64,000 nucleotides of DNA, from positions 56,242 to 120,241 of the forward strand of contig DATDFQ010000061.1 of the NCBI GenBank assembly GCA_036522515.1, given 5' to 3'. Below are positions 24,948-32,036 of this stretch, piece by piece. Below the pieces are notes generated by a model. It was not told the origin of the DNA. It searched no databases and was given only the letters and a program-made list of their open reading frames with translations. The stretch comes from Bacteroidota bacterium. GTDB lineage: Bacteria; Bacteroidota; Ignavibacteria; UBA10030; SZUA-254. Positions within the stretch are counted from its first letter, which is position 1. Each line of letters starts with the position of its first letter. The position numbers and the translations under genes were made by a program.

Positions 24948-25504
24948 CGTGCCTGCGAGCGGGGGGCGGGGAGAACCTTATCGGGATGGGCGGCGAGGTA
25001 ACTTTTCCAGCTTCCGGACGTTGTGCGGGGAGCAGCGTGGCGGCGGTGCAGATGGCACATGGCGACCGCCAGGGCGTCGGTGATGTCGTGTTGAAGGGGG
25101 GACTTCTTCAGGTTGAGAAGCACCGTCACCATGTACTGGACCTGCTCTTTGGAAGCGGTGCCATTCCCGACGATCGCTCGTTTCACCTCGCGCGGAGAGT
25201 ACTCCTGCGTCGGGATCTCTCTTGAAACAGCTGCGAGCATCGCGACGCCCCGCGCGTGGCCCAGTTTGAGAGCCGACTGCGCGTTCTTCCCGTAGAAGGC
25301 GGTCTCGATCGCGAATTCGTCCGGATGGTGGGTCTCGATCACTTCGCTCAGGATGTCGAAGATCCGCTTGAGGCGCAGCGGCATGGAAGCGCGTCCGTCG
25401 TTTTTGATGCAGCCGGATGCGAGAACGTTCATGCTGCCGTTCCGGTCCTCGATGAGGCCGTATCCGGTCGCCAGCGTGCCGGGATCGACGCCGAGGACGA
25501 TCAT
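24944..25504 (-). CDS. ruvC: Crossover junction endodeoxyribonuclease RuvC
   Basis: A 186-residue resolvase. The first catalytic Asp is in MIVLGVDPGTLATGYGLI, the Glu in FAIETAFYGKNAQSALKLGHARG, and the late acidic pair in HDITDALAVAMCHLH. RuvC cuts Holliday junctions bound by RuvAB. It starts 9 bp after the yebC stop codon and overlaps ruvA by 4 bp. The C-terminal 20 residues are basic and unusual but not beyond family variation. Confidence 0.97.
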   Translation of the reverse strand: MIVLGVDPGTLATGYGLIEDRNGSMNVLASGCIKNDGRASMPLRLKRIFDILSEVIETHHPDEFAIETAFYGKNAQSALKLGHARGVAMLAAVSREIPTQEYSPREVKRAIVGNGTASKEQVQYMVTVLLNLKKSPLQHDITDALAVAMCHLHRRHAAPRTTSGSWKSYLAAHPDKVLPAPRSQAR

Positions 25505-25513
25505 CGCCCCTCC

Positions 25514-26263
25514 TCAGGCGTTGAAGGAGGCGAGGACCTTCTCGTCGATATCAAAATTCGCATAGACATGTTGAACGTCGTCGTGATCCTCCAGGGCATC
25601 CATGAGCTTCAGCATCTGCTCGGCGTCTTTTCCGGCGACCTTCACCGTATTTTCGGGGAGAAGCTGGATCTCGGCGACCTCCATCTTGATCTGTTTCGCT
25701 TCCAGCGTCTGCCTCACCGTCTCCAGCATTTCCGGAGCCGAGGTGATCTCGAACACTTCGTCGTCGGCCTTCATGTCCTCGGCGCCCGCGTCGAGAATGA
25801 TATTCACGAGCGTGTCCTCGTCGGAGGCGTTCTTGGCGACATGGATGATCCCCTTCCGGTGGAACATCCATGCGACGGAATTGGACGCGCCGAGTTTCCC
25901 GTTGTTGCGCTCGAGCAGGTGCCGGATTTCGGAGACGGTCCGGTTCTTGTTGTCCGTCACCGATTCGATGATCAGGGCCACGCCGCCGGGGCCGTAGCCT
26001 TCGTAGGTGATTTCCTCGTAGACGACGCCGGGGAGCTCACCCGTTCCCTTCTGGATCGCCCGCTTGATATTGTCGGCGGGCATGTTTGAGGCCTTCGCTT
26101 TCTCGATCGCGAGGCGGAGCCTCGGGTTCCCTTTCGGGTCGCCCCCGCCCATGCGTGCCGCGATGATGATTTCCTTGATGATCTGCGTGAAGGCCTTGCC
26201 GCGCTTCGCGTCGGTGACGGCTTTCTTCCGCTTGATGGTCGCCCATTTGGAATGTCCGGACAT
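25514..26263 (-). CDS. yebC: YebC/PmpR family protein
   Basis: A 249-residue member with the full signature [61 protein letters not shown] and the C-terminal block [20 protein letters not shown]. Family members are described both as transcriptional regulators and as factors helping translation of proline stretches. The gene commonly lies upstream of ruvC in bacteria, as here, and is separated from recJ by only 2 bp. Confidence 0.97.
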   Translation of the reverse strand: MSGHSKWATIKRKKAVTDAKRGKAFTQIIKEIIIAARMGGGDPKGNPRLRLAIEKAKASNMPADNIKRAIQKGTGELPGVVYEEITYEGYGPGGVALIIESVTDNKNRTVSEIRHLLERNNGKLGASNSVAWMFHRKGIIHVAKNASDEDTLVNIILDAGAEDMKADDEVFEITSAPEMLETVRQTLEAKQIKMEVAEIQLLPENTVKVAGKDAEQMLKLMDALEDHDDVQHVYANFDIDEKVLASFNA

Positions 26264-26265
26264 GG

Positions 26266-28014
26266 TCAGTTTTCCTCTTTATGTTGCCTGAGATCCTTCA
26301 GTTTCAATTGCGGGAACACTTCGGCGCTTCCCGAACCCGAGTTCGAGCCGGGAGCGAGCCACTCGTGCTCGTCGACGGAGAAGACCAGGTCGAGCGCCCG
26401 GCCGTCGCCACGGACGTCGTCCATCATGGAGCCAAGCCCGAATCCGATCGTGTCGAGGACATGCCCCTCCTGCCGTACTTTGAATCGCAGATGATTCTTC
26501 CCGACGATCCGCGGAGTGCCGATCACTTCGACTTTCCGTGCGAGGAAGATGGGGCGCATGTTCCCGGGGCCGTAGGGGGCAAATTCCTTCAGGATGCGGA
26601 GGAACCTCGGAGTCAGCTCCTTCAACGCCATCTCGCTGTCGATCTTGAGCTCGGGAGTCTTGACGTCCTCCGACATCAGTTCGTCCACGGCGATGTTAAA
26701 CGCCTTCCGGAATTCGTCCACCCTGTCGAGCTCGACCGCAAGGCCGGCCGCATATTTGTGCCCGCCGAACTGGATCAGCTTGTCCTCGACCCTCTTCAGC
26801 GCCTGGTGGATGTCGAACCCGACGATGCTCCGCGCGGAACCGCGAGCGACGCCGTCGATCGTTGTCATCATGATGGTCGGGCGGTAGTATTTTTCCACGA
26901 GCCGGGATGCCACGATGCCGATCACGCCGGGGTGCCAGTCCTCATGGTGGAGCACGATCGCGGGGTCGGTCTCGATGTCGAGCAGCGAGTCGACGAGCTC
27001 CTGCGCCTTGATGAACGTGTCCTCGTCGATCCGGCGGCGGTTCCGGTTTTCTTCCTCGAACACCTGGGCGAGCATCACCGCCGACTCATTATCCTCCCGG
27101 GTGAGCAGTTCCACGGCCCGGGAGGCGTCTCCCATCCTGCCCACGGCGTTGATCCGGGGCGCGAGGACGAAGACGATCTGCCCGGTGGTGATCTTCCCGT
27201 GCTGCGTGCCGGAACTGTCGATGAGCGCGCGCAGCCCGGGCCGGGGGGAGGCGTTGATCCGTTCCAGCCCGATCTTCGTGAGGATCCTGTTCTCGCCGAC
27301 GAGCGGTACGATATCCGCGGTGGTGGCCATCGCCGCAAGGTCGACGTACTCGTAGACGCTCTCGTCCTGGTTGAGGCGCCGGGCGATCCCCTGCAGGAGC
27401 TTGAAACCGACGCCGCACCCGCAGAGGTACTTGAAGGGATAACGGCAGTTCGGCTTCAGGGGGTCGAGCACCGCCGCGGCGTCCGGAATCGCTTCGGCGG
27501 GTTCGTGGTGGTCGCAGATGATGACGTCGATCCCCTTGGAGCGCGCATACTCGACCTGCTGGATCGCGGTGATCCCGCAATCGACGGCGACGATGAGCGT
27601 GACCCCGAACTCCTTTCCGCGGTCGATCCCCGCGGCCGATATCCCGTATCCTTCGTTGATGCGGCTCGGGATGTGGAACATCGTCTCGAGCCCGAGCTTC
27701 CTGAAATAGAGGTAGAGCATTGCGGCGCTGTTGGTGCCGTCCACGTCGTAATCGCCGAAGACAAGCACCTTCTCCTTCTTCTCGACCGCCCGAATCACGC
27801 GCGTGACGGCCTCCTCCATATTGTCCATCAGGTAGGGGTCATGCAGGTCGGTCAGTTTTGGGCGGAAGAACTCGCGCGCCTTTTCGTAGGTGTTGATGCC
27901 CCGGTTGATCAGGACCCGGGCGAGGATTTCGGAGATGTTGATTTCCTTCGCCAGAGTCCCGGCGAGGCCGGATTCCGGCGCGGATGCGATGGTCCAGCGA
28001 TATTCTCTTTTCAT
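26266..28014 (-). CDS. recJ: Single-stranded-DNA 5'-3' exonuclease RecJ
   Basis: A 582-residue DHH-superfamily nuclease. Motif I is [16 protein letters not shown], motif III is [12 protein letters not shown], and the DHHA1 part contains [17 protein letters not shown] and [13 protein letters not shown]. The C-terminal OB-like domain ends in [17 protein letters not shown]. It acts in recombination and mismatch repair. It heads the minus-strand block recJ-yebC-ruvC-ruvA-ruvB, a recombination cluster. Its start lies about 100 bp downstream of the RNase P RNA gene. Confidence 0.96.
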   Translation of the reverse strand: MKREYRWTIASAPESGLAGTLAKEINISEILARVLINRGINTYEKAREFFRPKLTDLHDPYLMDNMEEAVTRVIRAVEKKEKVLVFGDYDVDGTNSAAMLYLYFRKLGLETMFHIPSRINEGYGISAAGIDRGKEFGVTLIVAVDCGITAIQQVEYARSKGIDVIICDHHEPAEAIPDAAAVLDPLKPNCRYPFKYLCGCGVGFKLLQGIARRLNQDESVYEYVDLAAMATTADIVPLVGENRILTKIGLERINASPRPGLRALIDSSGTQHGKITTGQIVFVLAPRINAVGRMGDASRAVELLTREDNESAVMLAQVFEEENRNRRRIDEDTFIKAQELVDSLLDIETDPAIVLHHEDWHPGVIGIVASRLVEKYYRPTIMMTTIDGVARGSARSIVGFDIHQALKRVEDKLIQFGGHKYAAGLAVELDRVDEFRKAFNIAVDELMSEDVKTPELKIDSEMALKELTPRFLRILKEFAPYGPGNMRPIFLARKVEVIGTPRIVGKNHLRFKVRQEGHVLDTIGFGLGSMMDDVRGDGRALDLVFSVDEHEWLAPGSNSGSGSAEVFPQLKLKDLRQHKEEN

Positions 28015-28111
28015 GAAACGAACAACCCCTTCTTAACGATGGCGAGCGGGCGGGAGTCCCTCCCGGGTTCCGCTCCGGGGCTCCGTCCGGGAGGCCCGTG
28101 CCGGAAGAAAA

Positions 28112-28678
28112 AGTACCGCGCGTCTGTAAGCCGAATTCTGTGTCCGGTCCCGGTGAAGGGCCCGGATCGCAATCATTTATCTGGTTCCGTCCTTGCGGGC
28201 GGATTCTAGCGACCTACCCGTCCTGCAGCCGCGCCGGCGAACCGGCACGGGAATGAGCGGACAACTCATCGCCCGGGCCCGCCCCGAAGGGCGGGTTGCC
28301 GGGCAGACAGGACTTACATGGTCTTGCTCCGAGCAGGGTTTGTCGGCCCGCAACATCGCTGTTGCGGCGGTGAGCTCTTACCTTTCCAGGCAGCTCTTGC
28401 GAGCGGCCTGAAATCCCGGCGGAGTATGAACCCCCCGGCGGGACGCCTTTTCACCCTTATCCCGCCCGGGATCGCCGGACACCGGCCGGCTTTTTCAAGA
28501 ACAGCCGGGGAGAGGCGAAACTCTCGGGCGGGACGGTATGTTTTCTGTGACACTCTCCGTTACCTCCGGCTTTCGCCGGCGGCACCCCCGCTTTCGCGGG
28601 GTGCTCTGTCCTGTGGAGTTCGGACTTTCCTTCCCGCCGGTTTGAGCCGGCGGAACGATTGCGCGACGCGCAGTAGCG
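28112..28678 (-). ncRNA. rnpB: RNase P RNA (bacterial type A), enlarged
   Basis: Read on the minus strand it contains the conserved blocks GGAAAGTCCGAACTCCACAGG, ACAGAAAACATACCGTCC, AAGGGTGAAAAGG, GGTAAGAGCTCACC, CAGATAAATGATTGC and, at the 3' end, ACAGAATTCGGCTTACAG. Helix P1 can be drawn between CTGCGCGTC (28673-28665) and GACGCGCGG (28124-28116), with one G-T pair. The span is about 565 nt, longer than the usual 350-450, because of extra GC-rich hairpins. A TTTTTC run follows P1. The ends are estimates. It provides the catalytic RNA for tRNA 5' maturation. Confidence 0.93.
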
Positions 28679-28749
28679 GTGCGTTCCTTCCGTATCTGTG
28701 GAGGTGATGATGTACCGGCCGCCGCAATGAAACGGGGCCGGGTGGTGAA

Positions 28750-29166
28750 TTAAACTTCGAGCGCCTGCCTGCTGTCGATTCCCGCGTTCGCCAGGAGGTC
28801 GGCGTCGCGGTTTCGCTCCCGTTCGACGTGGACGATCTCGAACGCGAACGGGGCGGAGGAGAGAAGCATTTTGGCTTCCATAAAATGGCGCTGCAGATTC
28901 TTGTCCCTCACCCGGTACTCGCCGCGCATCTGGCGAACCATGAGCTCGCTGTCGGAATGGACGATGAGCTTGCCCGGGCGGAGCGCGATTGCTTTTTTCA
29001 GGCAGGCGAGAAGCGCCCGGTATTCGGCGACATTATTCGTGGTCCTGCCGATGTACCCGGAACCCGAGTAGACGACGGCTCCCTGTTCGTCCCTCAGGAT
29101 CACCCCGATGCCGCTCTCGCCGGGGTTGCCGCGCGAGGCGCCGTCGGTGTGTGCGATCAGCGTCAT
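28750..29166 (-). CDS. Ribonuclease HI-like protein
   Basis: A 138-residue RNase H fold with the acidic catalytic set: Asp in HTDGASRGNPG, Glu in TTNNVAEYRALL, Asp in VHSDSELMVRQM and Asp in NRDADLLANAG. The GASRGNPG and NNVAEYRAL blocks define the archaeal/Bacillus YpdQ-like type, distinct from E. coli RnhA. It degrades RNA in RNA-DNA hybrids. The start codon overlaps the stop of the zinc-ribbon gene (ATGA). Confidence 0.92.
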   Translation of the reverse strand: MTLIAHTDGASRGNPGESGIGVILRDEQGAVVYSGSGYIGRTTNNVAEYRALLACLKKAIALRPGKLIVHSDSELMVRQMRGEYRVRDKNLQRHFMEAKMLLSSAPFAFEIVHVERERNRDADLLANAGIDSRQALEV

Positions 29167-29909
29167 GTGAGGCTGAGACTCATCTCGACGATGTGGTCCG
29201 AGACGAGTATGCGGCCGCAATGCTCACACTGAAACAGTTTGGAGTTCTGGCGGATCTCCAGGATCTTTTGCGGCGGGACGCGGTTGTAGCAACCGCCGCA
29301 GGCGCCCCGTTTGACCGCGACGACCGCCTGGCCGCCTTTCGCTTTCTTGATCCTTTCGTACCGCTCGACGTCCTCGTCTTCGACGCGCGCGAGGATCTTC
29401 TCGCGCTCGTGCTGCAGCTTCAGCTCTTCCTTCTCGTGCTCCTTGTTGACCTCGCGGAGTTCCTTCTGTTTCTCGGTAAGCTCGGCGTTCACTTCCTCGA
29501 ACTGGGCCGTGGCCGTTTCCAGATCCGATTTGAACAGTTGCATCCGTCCTTCGAGGAACTCCATTTCCTTCTCGAGCTTCACGGCCTTGGCTTCAGCCGC
29601 CTCGATTTCTTTCGTCAGCGCGTCGTATTGCTTGTTCGACTTGACGTGGAGCTGCTGCCCTTTGTATTTCTCGACTTTCTCGGCGCAGTCGATGATCCCG
29701 ACGTCCGCGCTGTCGCGGTCGATTTTCGCCTGCTTCATCCCGTCGGAGAGGGCCTTGACTTTCGCCTTCGCCTCGGCGGCCCTTGCCTGGAGGTCGGCCA
29801 CGATCCCGGGCAAATCCCCCTTGAGATCGAGGACTTCCTGGAGCTGTGAATCCACGTTTTGAAGAGCGTACAGGTACTTCAGTTGTTTCTCCACAGTAGG
29901 TTCCTTCAT
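29163..29909 (-). CDS. Coiled-coil protein with C4-type zinc ribbon (DUF164 family)
   Basis: A 248-residue protein. Residues 1-190 are almost continuous heptad-like helix (EAKAKVKALSDGMKQAKI, ALTKEIEAAEAKAVKLEKE, EKQKELREVNKEHEKEE). The C-terminal domain carries CGGCYNRVPPQKILEIRQ and FQCEHCGRIL, four cysteines that should bind zinc. Family members are widespread and often sit beside Nif3 and RNase H genes, as here; the molecular role is not established. The start overlaps the Nif3 stop codon (ATGA). Confidence 0.92.
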   Translation of the reverse strand: MKEPTVEKQLKYLYALQNVDSQLQEVLDLKGDLPGIVADLQARAAEAKAKVKALSDGMKQAKIDRDSADVGIIDCAEKVEKYKGQQLHVKSNKQYDALTKEIEAAEAKAVKLEKEMEFLEGRMQLFKSDLETATAQFEEVNAELTEKQKELREVNKEHEKEELKLQHEREKILARVEDEDVERYERIKKAKGGQAVVAVKRGACGGCYNRVPPQKILEIRQNSKLFQCEHCGRILVSDHIVEMSLSLT

Positions 29910-31018
29910 GACATGTGATACTGGACGAAATTTTTCATTCGACTTGATGGATACACTTTTACGCCTTTCCGCGGCCCGCCGAGATGTTGTTGTAGATGCT
30001 CGACGATCCGCGCGACGACGGGTTGCTCGGTTTCGTAATGGCCCGCGTCGACGAGCGCGAGGCGGTTGTCGCACTCCTGGAACAGATGATACGAACAATC
30101 CGAGGTGACGAACGCGTCGGCGCCCCGCTGGATCGCGGCCGCGAGGAGGTCCGAGCCGCTCCCGCCGCAGACCGCGACGCGACGGACCGTCTGCCGGGGC
30201 CTGCCCGAGTACCGGACGCACGCCACGCGCAAGCTCCGCTCCACGTGCCTCAGAAAAGCCGGGAGCGGCATCGTCCGCCGCAACGTGCCGATGGCGCCCG
30301 CGCCGTACGATTCGCCCTTGTTCGCCAGGTGGTACAGGTCGTACGCGACCTCTTCGTACGGGTGGGCGGCCCGCAGCGCTCTCACCACTTCCTCCGCGCG
30401 CCAGCGGGGAAGGACCATTTCCAACCGCACCTCATCGACCTTCTCGAGCCGGTTCACGCCGCCGGTGAACGGTTTCGCTCCGGTCCTCGCCTTGAACGTC
30501 CCCGTGCCTTCCGCGCGGAACGAGCAATCGTCGTAGTCGCCGATCGTCCCCGCGCCGGCACCTGCCATCGCCGAGGCGACCGCCTCCAGATGCGCCTTCG
30601 GGACGAACGTCACGATTTTCATGAGCACGCTCTGATCCTTCCGGAGGAATTCAAGGCCGTGCAACCCCAGCCTGCGGGCGAGCGCGAAACTGACCCCGTC
30701 TTGCGCGAAGTCCAGGTTGGTGTGGGCCGAGTAGAGGGCGATGCCGCTCCGGGCGAGCATATGAACGAGTCTTCCCACCCGGTCCTCCGGCGTCAGGGAC
30801 CTGACCGGATGGAACAGGAGGGGATGATGGGTTATGACCAAATCTATCTTCTTCGACCGGGCTTCGAGGAGGACCTCGTCGGTGACGTCGAGCGCCACCA
30901 GGATCCTGCGCACCCGCCGTTTCATCGACCCGACCTGAAGGCCGACATTATCGCGATCCCAGGCGATCTCTTTCGGCGCCCAGGATTCCAGGACGTCGTG
31001 GACGTCGCGAACGATCAT
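29906..31018 (-). CDS. Nif3-like dinuclear metal centre protein
   Basis: A 370-residue NIF3/YbgI family protein with the middle insertion domain. Metal ligands are in DLVITHHPLLFHP, SAHTNLDFAQDGVS and VDAGHYETEQPVV. The insertion (about residues 120-240, starting MKIVTFVPKAHLEAV) resembles the CutA/PII-like domain found in longer members. Proposed roles include GTP cyclohydrolase-like and hydrolase activity; the physiological function is unclear. The ATG at 31018 (MIVRDVHDVLESW) matches the family start; an upstream TTG at 31039 touches the T-run of a terminator. It heads a three-gene coupled operon. Confidence 0.92.
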   Translation of the reverse strand: MIVRDVHDVLESWAPKEIAWDRDNVGLQVGSMKRRVRRILVALDVTDEVLLEARSKKIDLVITHHPLLFHPVRSLTPEDRVGRLVHMLARSGIALYSAHTNLDFAQDGVSFALARRLGLHGLEFLRKDQSVLMKIVTFVPKAHLEAVASAMAGAGAGTIGDYDDCSFRAEGTGTFKARTGAKPFTGGVNRLEKVDEVRLEMVLPRWRAEEVVRALRAAHPYEEVAYDLYHLANKGESYGAGAIGTLRRTMPLPAFLRHVERSLRVACVRYSGRPRQTVRRVAVCGGSGSDLLAAAIQRGADAFVTSDCSYHLFQECDNRLALVDAGHYETEQPVVARIVEHLQQHLGGPRKGVKVYPSSRMKNFVQYHMS

Positions 31019-31037
31019 CCGGTCCGCGCGCAAGGGC

Positions 31038-31067
31038 AAAAAAAATGTCCCGTTTTTTGGCGGGACA
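31038..31067 (-). terminator. Rho-independent terminator
   Basis: On the minus strand: arms TGTCCCG and CGGGACA (31067-31046), A-rich loop, then eight T (31045-31038). It ends the candidate RNA that starts near 31202 and lies just before the Nif3 gene. Confidence 0.8.
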
Positions 31068-31202
31068 ATCTAGGCGGCATGTTCACAGTCTGTCGTCATT
31101 CGTGGGCTTTCAGTGACGTGGGAAGTTTTTGTTTCTCTCGCTGAATGCCGTTTTGGAGGACGACCGTCGTCGCGGGATGTATTGTGAACCGAAATTCATT
31201 GA
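31038..31202 (-). ncRNA. Candidate structured small RNA or attenuating leader, about 165 nt
   Basis: It has its own promoter (31209-31237) and ends in a strong terminator. On the transcribed strand a closing stem pairs GTTCACA (31189-31183) with TGTGAAC (31087-31081). Inside it are a GACGA-CGG-TCGTC hairpin (31171-31159) and an 8-of-9 bp stem between GGCATTCAG (31149-31141) and CTGAAAGCC (31113-31105). There is no convincing coding frame. It could be a free small RNA or a 5' leader controlling the Nif3 operon by attenuation. Confidence 0.5.
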
Positions 31203-31208
31203 CGCAAT

Positions 31209-31237
31209 AATATAGGAAATCTCCTTCAAAAAATCAA
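31209..31237 (-). promoter_or_regulatory. Promoter of the structured RNA
   Basis: On the minus strand: TTGATT (31237-31232), 17-bp spacer, TATATT (31214-31209). The -35 box overlaps the TGA stop codon of the receiver-DHp gene. Predicted start is near 31202. Confidence 0.6.
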
Positions 31238-31899
31238 GCGTTGGAGCGGTCTTCCGGGGAGCCGATGTTCATATCCCGGAGCGTGATGATCTGTTTTTCG
31301 AGAAGCAGGATGCTCGAGTTGAGCTCCTCGAGGAGTTTCTTATCCTTGGGAGCGACCGCAGCGCGTGCGAGGATGTCGGCGCTGATCTTGATCGCGGCGA
31401 GCGGATTGTTGAATTCATGGCACATCGTGACGACCAGCTCCCGGATCGCTTCGGCCCGCTTCTCCGCGATCATCGATTCGTGCTCGGCGACCTGGATCCG
31501 CCTTTTGATCCGGACCCGGTCGACGACGTTCGTGATCGTACGCGGGAGCACGGTATCGACCGCCTCTTCCTTCAGAATGTACTCCTCCACGCCGTATTTC
31601 ATCGCTTCGATGGCGATCCGGAACTCTTTGCTGGAAGTAAGCAAAATGATGGGAATGGGATTAGCGCTCTCGGAGATCCGGCGGCTGATTTCAAGCCCGT
31701 TGCCGTCCCGGAGGTAATAATCCATCAGAATGACGTCGATATTCGGGTTTTTGGCGAGGGCCGCGTCCACGCCTTCCCCGTTCTCGGCGATGGAGATCTC
31801 AAACTTTGTTCCCTGGAAGGCGCGGAGGTTGTGCTGCAGGAGCCCGGCGTACTCGGCGTCGTCGTCTACGATCAAAACGTTGATGCTATTCTTCTCCAT
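31234..31899 (-). CDS. Receiver domain fused to a histidine-kinase DHp helix pair, no ATPase domain
   Basis: A 221-residue two-part protein. Residues 1-125 are a receiver: LIVDDD at 9-14, phosphoacceptor Asp60 in VILMDYYLRDGNG, Thr in IILLTSS, Lys in YILKEE. Residues 145-212 are a HisKA-like dimerisation/phosphotransfer region with the H-box MCHEFNNPLAAIK, His161 being the phosphorylatable residue. The chain ends after the second helix, so no HATPase_c domain is present. A phosphotransfer intermediate between another kinase and Asp60 is one possible reading. It is transcribed divergently from the GAF-GGDEF gene, with back-to-back promoters. Confidence 0.9.
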   Translation of the reverse strand: MEKNSINVLIVDDDAEYAGLLQHNLRAFQGTKFEISIAENGEGVDAALAKNPNIDVILMDYYLRDGNGLEISRRISESANPIPIILLTSSKEFRIAIEAMKYGVEEYILKEEAVDTVLPRTITNVVDRVRIKRRIQVAEHESMIAEKRAEAIRELVVTMCHEFNNPLAAIKISADILARAAVAPKDKKLLEELNSSILLLEKQIITLRDMNIGSPEDRSNA

Positions 31900-31919
31900 C
31901 GGGGGTCTTTGTTGCCACC

Positions 31920-31948
31920 ATTATACTGTTTATCCAAAACAATTGCAA
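31920..31948 (-). promoter_or_regulatory. Promoter of the receiver-DHp gene
   Basis: On the minus strand: TTGCAA (31948-31943), 17-bp spacer, TATAAT (31925-31920), a perfect -10 box. The predicted start near 31913 leaves a leader of about 14 nt with no clear ribosome site. Confidence 0.7.
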
Positions 31949-31964
31949 GATACGCGCTCTGAAA

Positions 31965-31993
31965 TTGACTTTCTGAGCTTAATTGATTAGATT
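31965..31993 (+). promoter_or_regulatory. Promoter of the GAF-GGDEF gene
   Basis: TTGACT (31965-31970), 17-bp spacer, TAGATT (31988-31993). Its -35 box is 16 bp from that of the opposite promoter, so a single regulator could affect both genes. Predicted start near 32000. Confidence 0.65.
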
Positions 31994-32036
31994 TAAACGC
32001 TTTGGCGCGATCAATGGATCTAACGAGTGAGAACTA

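Noticed and set aside
26281..28209. A 642-codon plus-strand frame opposite recJ
   Set aside because: Antisense shadow of recJ; it continues into the RNase P RNA region and shows no motif.
28193..28707. Short reading frames on both strands between recJ and the RNase H gene
   Set aside because: They lie inside the RNase P RNA gene, whose conserved blocks explain the sequence.
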